A stretch of 28,058 bases of DNA from Alistipes sp. (GTDB taxonomy: Bacteria > Bacteroidota > Bacteroidia > Bacteroidales > Rikenellaceae). Made by a program: the position numbers and the translations under genes. The stretch covers positions 1 to 28,058 of the forward strand of contig JAHHQK010000031.1 of the NCBI GenBank assembly GCA_020026435.1. The letters run 5' to 3'. Of this stretch, positions 14,350 to 22,156 are shown in pieces. Below the pieces are notes generated by a model that did not search any database, was not told the DNA's origin, and was given only the letters and a program-made list of their open reading frames with translations. Position 1 is the first letter of the stretch. The number at the start of each line of letters is the position of its first letter.

Positions 14350-15606
14350 TTACTCCTTTTTGCGGACGATTCTCACGGTAGCCTGCGTCGACTGACGGAC
14401 AAAAACCCGACGACCGACGGCGTATTTCTGCCACAGCTCATCGTTGTATCCGCGAATAGTCAACAGCTCCATGTCGGCGGCCTTCATCACATCGAACCCA
14501 GCCTCGCGCAGGGCCTCGATGGCCTCGTCGATGTGCCACGTATTGTCGACACAAAGACTGAGGTTGACAGCCGAATTGTGTACCAGGTTGACCTTGACGC
14601 GGTACTGCTCCAGCAGAGAGAAGATCGAGGCGAACTTCTCCTCCAGCACGAACGAGAAGTCGCGCGAACGGATCGTCATCAGCACCTGATCCTTCTTCAT
14701 GATCAGGATGGGCACATCGACCGGAGCCGACATGTTGCGGATCACCGTACCGGGCTTGCGCTTGTCGCCGAAAGGACGCACGTAGAGCGGGATATTCTTG
14801 TTCTGCAACGGCTTGATGGTCTTGGGGTGGATGATCTGCGCACCGCTGTAAGCCAGCTCGATGGTGTCCAGATAGTTCAGCTCAACGATCTGCACGGCGT
14901 CGGGGAAGATCTTCGGGTCGGCATTGAGCACTCCGTCGACATCCTTCCATACGGCCATCGACTCCGCGTCGAGTATATTGGCCACAACGGCCGCCGAGTA
15001 GTCCGAGCCCTCACGTCCGAGCGTGGTGGTCGTGCCGTCGGGCGCACCGCCGATGAAACCCTGGCCGATGAAGATATTCTCGCCGTATTTCTTCAGCTCC
15101 TCCTTCAGAGCCTTCGCCGAGGCCTCCAGGTCGACCGCCGCATCCTTGTGACGCAGCTCCGTAAGCATACATTGGCGCATATCGATCCAGCGGTTCTGCG
15201 TCCCGGCCTTATTGAGGTACTCCGAGATGATGGTCGTCGACACCAGCTCGCCATAGGCCACGATACGGTCGTAAAGCAACTCCGCGTCGGCGGGTTGATA
15301 GACGGTCTCGTTGACCAGAGTCTCCAGCTCCGTGAAAAAAGCATCGACCCGCTCCAGATGTGTCGACGTGTGCCACAGATCGTCGATGATCTCGGCATGA
15401 GCCGACCGCAACTCGGCAATCTGCTCCAGGGCATAGTCCCGGTCCGCACGGCGTACACCGTCGAACACCCGCTCCAGGGCATTGGTCGTCTTACCCATGG
15501 CCGAAACAATGATAAAGAGGTTCTGCTCCTCCGCGATGATCTTGTGCAGGTTACGCACACCGTCGGCATTACGCACCGAGGCTCCGCCAAACTTATATAC
15601 CTTCAT
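14350..15606 (-). CDS. lysC: Aspartokinase, monofunctional
   Basis: A 418-residue aspartate kinase, the first step from aspartate to diaminopimelate/lysine, threonine and methionine. The kinase domain has KFGGAS at 5-10, GREGSDYSA at 197-205 and KDVDGVLNADPK at 221-232. Two ACT-type regulatory domains fill residues about 290-418 (LVHNSAVNLSLCVD is a typical ACT strand), so feedback control by an end-product amino acid is expected. No homoserine dehydrogenase is fused. The ATG at 15606 begins the kinase fold (MKVYKFGG). An upstream in-frame ATG would add about 26-28 residues encoded by the leader. A -7 element at 15779-15786 implies a leader of about 165 bases with a stable hairpin. Confidence 0.96.
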   Translation of the reverse strand: MKVYKFGGASVRNADGVRNLHKIIAEEQNLFIIVSAMGKTTNALERVFDGVRRADRDYALEQIAELRSAHAEIIDDLWHTSTHLERVDAFFTELETLVNETVYQPADAELLYDRIVAYGELVSTTIISEYLNKAGTQNRWIDMRQCMLTELRHKDAAVDLEASAKALKEELKKYGENIFIGQGFIGGAPDGTTTTLGREGSDYSAAVVANILDAESMAVWKDVDGVLNADPKIFPDAVQIVELNYLDTIELAYSGAQIIHPKTIKPLQNKNIPLYVRPFGDKRKPGTVIRNMSAPVDVPILIMKKDQVLMTIRSRDFSFVLEEKFASIFSLLEQYRVKVNLVHNSAVNLSLCVDNTWHIDEAIEALREAGFDVMKAADMELLTIRGYNDELWQKYAVGRRVFVRQSTQATVRIVRKKE

Positions 15607-15694
15607 TTCCTTTATATTGTGTTTTTTCTTCTTTGTCCCGAGTCCTATCCGCCGCCCCGCGCCCTTCGAGGGGGTGGCCCCCATTTGCACCCAT

Positions 15695-15722
15695 GCCCCT
15701 CCTTCGGATCCGAAAGAGGGGC
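15695..15722 (-). promoter_or_regulatory. Leader hairpin upstream of lysC
   Basis: Inside the predicted lysC leader, gcccctctttcgg and ccgaaggaggggc pair almost perfectly (one G-T wobble) around a minimal loop. No T run follows, so it is not a plain terminator. A second smaller G/C stem (ggggg/ccccc) lies nearer the gene. Confidence 0.5.
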
Positions 15723-15778
15723 AAAGGCCTCATTCAAGCGTTTTCACACGCGAATACGACATCACTCTTTCCGACTTG

Positions 15779-15786
15779 CAAAAATA
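15779..15786 (-). promoter_or_regulatory. -7 element of lysC
   Basis: On the minus strand it reads TATTTTTG, matching TAnnTTTG. It is 173 bases before the lysC ATG, giving a leader of about 165 bases. No clear -33 box. Confidence 0.5.
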
Positions 15787-15848
15787 CGCAATTCCTTGCG
15801 GAAATCCGTTACAGAAAGAGGCTTTCGATAAAATTTTTATCAACAAAA

Positions 15849-17984
15849 TCAATCTTCCACGCTCCTGTACTCCACGCCGACATTCTGGAAGATGAAGGCA
15901 TAGGTGTCGGCCGCCTCATCCAGACGCTTCGAGGTGGGTTTTCCTGCACCGTGACCGGCATTGGACTCGATACGGATCAGCACGGGAGCATCCCCCGCCT
16001 GGCAGTGCTGCATCCGGGCGGCAAACTTGAAGGAGTGGGCCGGCACGACACGGTCGTCGTGGTCGCCCGTCAGGATCATCGTTGCGGGATACTTCTCGCC
16101 CTCGCGGACATTGTGCAGCGGCGAGTACCTATATATATAATGGAACTGCTCCTCGACATCGCTCGTGCCGTACTCCACGGCCCAGCCCCATCCGATCGTG
16201 AATTTGTGGTAGCGCAACATATCGAGCACACCCACCGCCGGCAGACACACGGCGTAGAGGTCGGGACGCTGCACCTCGCAGGCTCCGACCAGCAGACCGC
16301 CGTTCGATCCGCCCGAGATGGCTAGCTTCGAGGAAGAGGTGTAGCCCTTCTCGATGAGGTACTCGGCCGCCGCGATGAAGTCGTCGAACACATTCTGCTT
16401 GTTGGCGAGCATTCCGCCCTTGTGCCACTCCTCGCCGTACTCCGAACCGCCGCGCAGGTTGGCCACACAGTGGATACCGCCCTGCTCCATGAACATGATG
16501 GCCGAGGGGTTGAATCCGGGGGTGAGGTTGATCTGGAAACCGCCATATGCGTAGAGGTAGCAGGGGTTCTGACCGTCGAGCCTGATGTCCTTGCGGTGCG
16601 AGACAAACATCGGCACGCGCGTTCCGTCCTTCGACTCGAAGAACACCTGCTCGGTGGTGAACATCTCGGGATCGAACTTCACCTCGGGACGCTTGTAGAG
16701 GGTCGACTCTCCGGTCTTGATGTCGTAGCGGTAGCTGGTGGCGGGAGCCGTGTAGTTCGAGAGCATATAGTACAACTCCGTATCCTCGTCGCGGCCGCCG
16801 AATCCGCCGACCGTACCGATGGCGGGCAGCTCCACATCGCGGATCAGCCGGCCCTCGAAGTCATACTGGCGGATCTTGCTTTGGGCGTGCTCCAGGTAGT
16901 GGGCAAAGAGGTATCCTCCGGCCGAGGAGACGCCTTGCAGCAGGTTTTGTCCATCCTCGGGGATGACCGTCTCGACGACATTGCCGCGGGCCAGATCCAG
17001 TGCCAGGAGGCAGTAGTTGGATGCCGAACGGTTGGTGCGCACATAGGCCACATCGTCCTTGCACTCCACCAGGTCGAAATCGTTGGCAAAGCCGGGCAGC
17101 AGCACCTTGAACTCCTTGTCATCCATGCGTTTGTAGAGGATCTCCGATCCGGAAGTACCCTCCGTCGAGAAGACGAACAGCCAGCGTCCGTCCTCCGAAG
17201 GCCACGCGCTGAAGTAACGCATCGGGTGGGCCGGATCGGCATAGACCAGACGGTCGTCCTTCTGCTGCGTACCCAGTTTATGATAGAACACCTTCTGATT
17301 GCTGTTCATCGAGGAGTAGACCCCTTCCTCAGGCTCGTCATAGGCACTGTAATAGAATCCCTGACCGTCGGCCGCCCACGACGCACCCGAGAACTTCACC
17401 CAGTTGATGCAGTCCTCCAGCAGGCTCTTGTCGGCGGTGTCCATCACGCGGATCTCGACCCAGTCCGATCCGGCCGATGCCGCCGAATAAGAGAAATAGC
17501 GTCCGTCCTTCGAGAAGGACTGGCTGATCAGGGCCACCGTACCGTCCTCGGAGAGGGTGTTGGGATCGAGGAACACCTCGCCCCGCTCACCGAGGGTCTT
17601 CGTGCGGTAGATCACCGACTGGTTCTGCAGACCGTCGTTGTAGGAATAGTACCACCAGTCACCGTGCTTCGAGGGTGCGGACTCCTTGGCGTAATTCCAC
17701 AACCGGGCCAGACGCTCGCGGATCGCCCCGCGGAAGGGGATCTGAGCCAGGTAATCGTCCGTCACGGCATTCTGAGCCTTGACCCAACGGGCCGTAGCCT
17801 CTGAATTGTCATCCTCGAGCCAGCGGTAGGGATCGGCCACCTCGGTGCCGAAATAGTTGTCGACCACATCCCCGCGCTCGGTTTCGGGGTAGGGTTGTAA
17901 TTTGATCGTTTTCATATTGCCACATCCTGCGAAAAATGCCGCACAGAGCATCCATGTTGCGAGTTTAGGTAAATTTTTCTTCAT
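15849..17984 (-). CDS. Prolyl oligopeptidase family serine peptidase, lipoprotein
   Basis: A 711-residue S9A-type peptidase that cleaves short peptides after proline. The N-terminus MKKNLPKLATWMLCAAFFAGC has a lipobox with C21, so it is exported and lipid-anchored, probably in the periplasm or outer membrane. An N-terminal helix region (PYPETERGDVVDNYFG, DPYRWLED) is followed by a seven-bladed propeller (about 90-430) and the alpha/beta-hydrolase domain. The catalytic Ser560 is in GGSNGG, Asp643/644 in DDRVVP and His678 in GHGAG; LRGGSEYGEEWH is the expected conserved loop. It is complete and probably monocistronic, with a TAACTTTG element 30 bases upstream, back to back with that of dapD. 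Confidence 0.95.
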   Translation of the reverse strand: MKKNLPKLATWMLCAAFFAGCGNMKTIKLQPYPETERGDVVDNYFGTEVADPYRWLEDDNSEATARWVKAQNAVTDDYLAQIPFRGAIRERLARLWNYAKESAPSKHGDWWYYSYNDGLQNQSVIYRTKTLGERGEVFLDPNTLSEDGTVALISQSFSKDGRYFSYSAASAGSDWVEIRVMDTADKSLLEDCINWVKFSGASWAADGQGFYYSAYDEPEEGVYSSMNSNQKVFYHKLGTQQKDDRLVYADPAHPMRYFSAWPSEDGRWLFVFSTEGTSGSEILYKRMDDKEFKVLLPGFANDFDLVECKDDVAYVRTNRSASNYCLLALDLARGNVVETVIPEDGQNLLQGVSSAGGYLFAHYLEHAQSKIRQYDFEGRLIRDVELPAIGTVGGFGGRDEDTELYYMLSNYTAPATSYRYDIKTGESTLYKRPEVKFDPEMFTTEQVFFESKDGTRVPMFVSHRKDIRLDGQNPCYLYAYGGFQINLTPGFNPSAIMFMEQGGIHCVANLRGGSEYGEEWHKGGMLANKQNVFDDFIAAAEYLIEKGYTSSSKLAISGGSNGGLLVGACEVQRPDLYAVCLPAVGVLDMLRYHKFTIGWGWAVEYGTSDVEEQFHYIYRYSPLHNVREGEKYPATMILTGDHDDRVVPAHSFKFAARMQHCQAGDAPVLIRIESNAGHGAGKPTSKRLDEAADTYAFIFQNVGVEYRSVED

Positions 17985-18013
17985 AAGACAAGGTGTTTGG
18001 GTTTTACAATGAG

Positions 18014-18021
18014 CAAAGTTA
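18014..18021 (-). promoter_or_regulatory. -7 element of the prolyl oligopeptidase gene
   Basis: Minus strand TAACTTTG, 29 bases before the ATG at 17984. It occupies the position where the -33 box of the dapD promoter would lie. Confidence 0.6.
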
Positions 18022-18033
18022 TGAAAAAATCAG

Positions 18034-18041
18034 TAACTTTG
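18034..18041 (+). promoter_or_regulatory. -7 element of dapD
   Basis: TAACTTTG, matching TAnnTTTG, 42 bases before the ATG at 18084. This position makes the in-frame upstream ATGs (17997, 18009, 18021) unlikely starts. Confidence 0.65.
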
Positions 18042-18083
18042 GTCTCTTCAAAAGAGTCGGAAACAATAAAAAGACACGAGTAT

Positions 18084-18911
<828 letters not shown>

Positions 18912-18920
18912 TCACCTCCG

Positions 18921-18966
18921 TGACGGCCGCCCCACCCTACTGTGGAGGATGGCCGTCGCATTTTTT
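18921..18966 (+). terminator. Intrinsic terminator between dapD and birA
   Basis: gacggcc/ggccgtc (18922-18928 with 18951-18957) encloses a second ccac/gtgg pairing. It is followed by gca and T6 at 18961-18966. It partly separates dapD from birA. Confidence 0.8.
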
Positions 18967-18997
18967 ACAAACACCCCATCTTCAGACATATCCGCCC

Positions 18998-19714
18998 ATG
19001 ATCCACCACATCGACACCACCACATCGACCAACGACGACGCCCGCGACCCACACTACCGCCACGGCGATGTAATCTGGGCCGAGCACCAGACCGCCGGAC
19101 GCGGCCAACGCGGCCACACCTGGAGCAGTCGGGAGGGCCTCAACCTCACCTTTTCGCTGGTTCTCGAACCCCTCTTCCTGCCCCTCAAGGAGCAGTTCCT
19201 GCTCTCGGAGGTCGTGGCCCTGGCCCTCACCGACACCTTCGACCGATACGGCATACACTGCCGCATCAAATGGACCAACGACATCTACTCCGGCGACCGC
19301 AAGCTGGTCGGCATACTCATCGAGCAGCAGAACTCGGCGGGGCGTCTGAGCCGCACGGTGGTCGGCATCGGCATCAATGTCAACCAGACCGACTTCGACC
19401 CCTCGCTGCCCAATCCCGTCTCGATGCGCCAAATCGCAGGACACGAATTTTCGCGCGAGGAGGTGCTCCAAACCTTCCTCCACGAGTGCATGGAACGCTA
19501 CGCCCGGCTCGAAAGGGGCGAAAAGGAGGGCATCGAGACCGACTACATCAACCGTATGTACCGCCTCGGCGAATGCCACCCCTTCCGTCTACAATCGGGC
19601 GAGGAAATCCGCGCCACGATCTGCGGCATCAGACCCACGGGCGAACTGCAACTCCGCCACGCCGACGGCTCCCGACACGAGTACCTGTTCCGCGAGGTGG
19701 AATTCATCATCTGA
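18998..19714 (+). CDS. birA: Biotin-protein ligase without DNA-binding domain
   Basis: A 238-residue ligase that activates biotin as biotinyl-AMP and joins it to the biotin carrier domain of carboxylases. GRGQRGHTW (34-42) is the biotinyl-AMP loop. KWTNDIYSGDRKLVGIL (91-107) is the catalytic lysine region, with Thr where the family usually has Pro (KWPND). GIGINVN and the C-terminal beta domain are present. The N-terminal helix-turn-helix of E. coli BirA is absent, so it is an enzyme only. I see no -7 element in the 86-base gap after dapD; expression may rely on leakage through the terminator or on an internal promoter. Confidence 0.94.
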   Translation: MIHHIDTTTSTNDDARDPHYRHGDVIWAEHQTAGRGQRGHTWSSREGLNLTFSLVLEPLFLPLKEQFLLSEVVALALTDTFDRYGIHCRIKWTNDIYSGDRKLVGILIEQQNSAGRLSRTVVGIGINVNQTDFDPSLPNPVSMRQIAGHEFSREEVLQTFLHECMERYARLERGEKEGIETDYINRMYRLGECHPFRLQSGEEIRATICGIRPTGELQLRHADGSRHEYLFREVEFII

Positions 19715-19950
19715 CACCGCCCCATCCTCAAGGAAGGGGTCAATCATCGGGAAAGGCCGTCCTTCCGCCAATCCCCGACGGGTTGTCCGCTCCCCTTTTT
19801 AGGAAGGTTCGCCCCCGCGCGGACCTGCTTCCGGGATGTTTTGCCCCGGCACAGCCCCGGCCCTGTGGCCCGATCCCCGAAGCGCACCGCCCGCACCCGA
19901 AAGCCGCTCCGAATGGCCGGACCGCAAGAAAAATAAGTGGATGTGATTTT

Positions 19951-19971
19951 CCTTGTTAAAAAATTAACAGG
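19951..19971. promoter_or_regulatory. Operator-like inverted repeat next to the gcvH promoter
   Basis: CCTTGTTAA and TTAACAGG pair with one bulged base around an A-rich centre. It ends six bases before the -33 TTG, a position suited to a regulator. There is no proof of binding. Confidence 0.4.
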
Positions 19972-19976
19972 AAACC

Positions 19977-20006
19977 TTGTACTTGAGAAAATAACCGCTA
20001 TATTTG
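19977..20006 (+). promoter_or_regulatory. gcvH promoter
   Basis: TTG at 19977-19979 and TATATTTG at 19999-20006 are 19 bases apart, a good Bacteroidota-type match. The expected transcript start is near 20013, 35 bases before the ATG. Confidence 0.75.
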
Positions 20007-20047
20007 TACTCAGAAAGAAACAAAATCAACCTTAAAACAATCCTATC

Positions 20048-20425
20048 ATGAACGTACCTGCAAACCTTAAATACTCTGCCGACCACGAGTGGTGCCGCGT
20101 AGAGGGCGATGAGGCCATAATCGGCATCACGGACTTCGCACAGAGCGAATTGGGCGACATCGTATTCGTCGATGTTCCGACCGTTGGCGAGAACCTCCAG
20201 GCCGGAGAAGTATTCGGCTCGATCGAGGCCGTGAAGACCGTCAGCGACGCCTTCCTGCCCGTCAGCGGCGAGATCCTCGAATTCAACGAGGCCGTCGACA
20301 CCGACCCCGCACTGGTCAACAAGGACGCCTATGGCGAGGGCTGGCTCATCCGTGTCAGAATGTCCAAACCCGAGGAATACGACGCCCTGCTTTCGGCCGA
20401 AGAGTACGAGGCCCAGTGCCAGTAA
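20048..20425 (+). CDS. gcvH: Glycine cleavage system H protein
   Basis: A 125-residue lipoyl carrier that shuttles the aminomethyl group between the P, T and L proteins of the glycine cleavage system. The lipoylated lysine is K63 in SIEAVKTVSD. DHEW (12-15), GITDFAQSELGDIV and PVSGEI are family landmarks, and the length is normal. The other gcv genes are not in the window. mdh follows after 50 bases with no visible promoter between, so the two are probably co-transcribed. Confidence 0.97.
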   Translation: MNVPANLKYSADHEWCRVEGDEAIIGITDFAQSELGDIVFVDVPTVGENLQAGEVFGSIEAVKTVSDAFLPVSGEILEFNEAVDTDPALVNKDAYGEGWLIRVRMSKPEEYDALLSAEEYEAQCQ

Positions 20426-20475
20426 AACTTCAAAACCGGAAAACGAAGATTTTACCAATAAAAACAAATAAAATT

Positions 20476-21417
20476 ATGTCTAAAGTTACAGTTGTAGGTG
20501 CAGGCGCAGTAGGCGCAACCTGTGCAAACGTAATGGCTGTCCGCGAGGTAGCCAGCGAAGTTGTTCTGCTCGATATCAAAGAGGGCCTGTCAGAGGGCAA
20601 AATGCTCGACATGTACCAGACCTCGACGCTGATGGACTTCGATACGAAGCTCACCGGTGCAACCAACGACTACAAGAAATCGGCCAACTCGGATGTTGTT
20701 GTCATCACTTCGGGTATCCCCCGCAAGCCCGGCATGACACGCGAGGAGCTGATCGGCACCAACGCCAAGATCATGAAGAGCGTTGTCGAGCAGGTCATCA
20801 AATACTCGCCCCGCGCCATCATCATCGTGGTTGCCAACCCGATGGATACGCTGACTTACCTGGCTCTCAAGGCTTCGGGTCTGCCCAAGAACCGTGTGAT
20901 CGGTATGGGTGGTGCACTCGACTCGTCGCGTTTCAAGTGCTACCTGGCCAAGGCTACCGGCGCCAACATCAACAACGTTGACGGTATGGTTATCGGCGGT
21001 CACGGTGACACGACGATGATTCCCCTCGTATCGAAGGCTTCGGTTAACGGTGTACCCGTTTCGCAGTTCGCTTCGAAGAAAAAGCTCGAGGAGGCTGTTC
21101 AGAACACCATGGTAGGCGGTGCTACGCTGACCAAACTGATCGGTACTTCGGCCTGGTACGCTCCGGGTGCTGCCGTATCGATGATGGTTGAGTCGATTCT
21201 CCACGACCAGAAGAAGCTCATCCCCTGCTCGTGTCTGCTCGAGGGCGAGTACGGCCAGGAGGATCTCTGCATCGGTGTTCCCGCCATCATCGGCAAGAAG
21301 GGTATCGAGAAGATCGTCAAGTTGGACCTGACCAAGGAGGAGGCCGAGAAGTTCGCTGCTTCGGCTGCCGCTGTACACAAGACCAACAACGTACTGCGCG
21401 AGATCAATGCCATCTAA
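20476..21417 (+). CDS. mdh: Malate dehydrogenase (LDH-like type)
   Basis: A 313-residue NAD-dependent malate dehydrogenase. GAGAVG (8-13) is the dinucleotide loop and D33 fits NAD preference. IPRKPGMTR (81-89) carries the mobile-loop arginines, LDSSR (148-152) the substrate Asp/Arg, and GGHGDTT (174-180) the catalytic His176. The ATG at 20476 begins the Rossmann fold. Codon use differs from its neighbours: GTT, GGT and GCT are frequent where nearby genes use GTC, GGC and GCC, as expected for a highly expressed gene. A strong terminator follows. Confidence 0.97.
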   Translation: MSKVTVVGAGAVGATCANVMAVREVASEVVLLDIKEGLSEGKMLDMYQTSTLMDFDTKLTGATNDYKKSANSDVVVITSGIPRKPGMTREELIGTNAKIMKSVVEQVIKYSPRAIIIVVANPMDTLTYLALKASGLPKNRVIGMGGALDSSRFKCYLAKATGANINNVDGMVIGGHGDTTMIPLVSKASVNGVPVSQFASKKKLEEAVQNTMVGGATLTKLIGTSAWYAPGAAVSMMVESILHDQKKLIPCSCLLEGEYGQEDLCIGVPAIIGKKGIEKIVKLDLTKEEAEKFAASAAAVHKTNNVLREINAI

Positions 21418-21444
21418 TTCTCCGTCAATCGGATAATTGATCTT

Positions 21445-21483
21445 ATCCCGCCGCCTGGGTTTCCCTCGCGGCGGGATTTTTTT
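21445..21483 (+). terminator. Intrinsic terminator of mdh
   Basis: atcccgccgc (21445-21454) pairs exactly with gcggcgggat (21468-21477) and is followed by a T run to 21483. Confidence 0.93.
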
Positions 21484-21748
21484 ATACCCGCCACAGCCCT
21501 CTTGTCCACCCCGCTGCCGCCCGTTTTACTGCCTGCAATATCCCGCCGATATTCCCCGCCAACCATCGCCCGTTCCGGCTCTGACACGGCCCTATTCCCG
21601 TTCTCCACCGATTTCCCGCTCCTACACCCATCTTTGGACATATTCTCCGCACAAATCCTTCGGGAAACACTCCTATTTTCAGATTCGCCCTATTTCCAAG
21701 GACAGGTTTCCGCTATTTTTGCCGTTCACCCACAGAGTTCTCCCCAAC

Positions 21749-21777
21749 AAAAAAGCCCTCCGCCAAGCGAAGAGCCT
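21749..21777 (-). terminator. Second minus-strand terminator downstream of recN
   Basis: On the minus strand a 10-bp stem with wobbles (ggctcttcgc/gcggagggct, loop ttg) is followed by T6. It lies 64 bases beyond another terminator and about 380 bases from recN. Confidence 0.7.
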
Positions 21778-21812
21778 GTAATTCAAATACAGAAAACCAA
21801 TCCGTGTAAAAC

Positions 21813-21845
21813 AAAAAAAGCGTCCGCACCTTCGGGAGCGATCGC
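21813..21845 (-). terminator. Minus-strand terminator, end of a candidate small RNA
   Basis: On the minus strand gcgatcgctcc and ggtgcggacgc pair with two mismatches and a wobble around cgaa, followed by T7. Confidence 0.65.
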
Positions 21846-21913
21846 CAATTCATCCTGATAAAAAATTATTCCGAGGGGCATCCCCCCTCATAGATCCGAG
21901 CATACTTTCACCC
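21813..21913 (-). ncRNA. Candidate orphan small RNA of about 100 nt
   Basis: A minus-strand TATGTTTG element (21920-21927) predicts a start near 21913. The predicted RNA contains a G/C hairpin (gagggg/cccctc, 21873-21889), a U-rich single-stranded stretch, and ends in a hairpin with T7 at 21813. No -33 box is evident. It does not resemble tmRNA, RNase P, SRP or a tRNA. Alternatively the elements are a recN 3' region with tandem terminators. Confidence 0.35.
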
Positions 21914-21919
21914 GCACGA

Positions 21920-21927
21920 CAAACATA
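21920..21927 (-). promoter_or_regulatory. Isolated -7 element in the mdh-recN gap
   Basis: Minus strand TATGTTTG, matching TAnnTTTG, not followed by a protein gene but by hairpins and a terminator about 100 bases on. Confidence 0.4.
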
Positions 21928-22156
21928 AAAAGGCCCGTAACAGCACCCCTTTCCATTGACCGATCCAAGCCCGCATCCGTCCCTCAACCGTCACATCCGC
22001 ACCGACTTGCATCGCTCCCGCTATTGTCCGAGGCGCATCCTCACGCACGCCCCCACACACCTCCAGCAACTATTCACGTCCCCGGCTCTCATCCACGGCC
22101 CGGCGGCGAACAACCTCCATCCATCGGCATTCCGGCCCGAACTCGGCCCGCGCCAC

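Larger units (their letters stand above)
19715..20047. other. Non-coding region before gcvH
   Basis: The first 200 bases are GC-rich with several small inverted repeats and no clear gene; a hairpin with T5 near 19795 is too weak to call as a terminator. The last 100 bases are AT-rich and hold a palindrome (19951-19971) and the gcvH promoter. Confidence 0.65.
21418..22156. other. Convergent non-coding region between mdh and recN
   Basis: The 739 bases hold the mdh terminator (21445-21483), two minus-strand terminators (21749-21777, 21813-21845), a G/C hairpin (21873-21889) and an isolated minus-strand -7 element (21920-21927). No convincing protein-coding gene is seen. Positions 21541-21600 contain 29 C and 11 G. 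Confidence 0.7.

Noticed and set aside
15607..15690. Lysine-rich N-terminal extension or leader peptide (KKKK) in frame with lysC as an attenuator
   Set aside because: The frame runs into lysC without a stop, so it is not a separate leader peptide. A-rich DNA before the start is normal for Bacteroidota, and the kinase fold starts at MKVYKFGG.
15827..15841. Palindrome GATAAAATTTTTATC just after the prolyl oligopeptidase stop as its terminator
   Set aside because: The stem is purely A/T apart from the ends and has no loop of usable size, so I did not call it.
21604..21850. Small minus-strand frame starting MNWRSLPKV across the two terminators
   Set aside because: It spans two hairpin terminators, has no independent support, and would be translated from a region predicted to end transcription.
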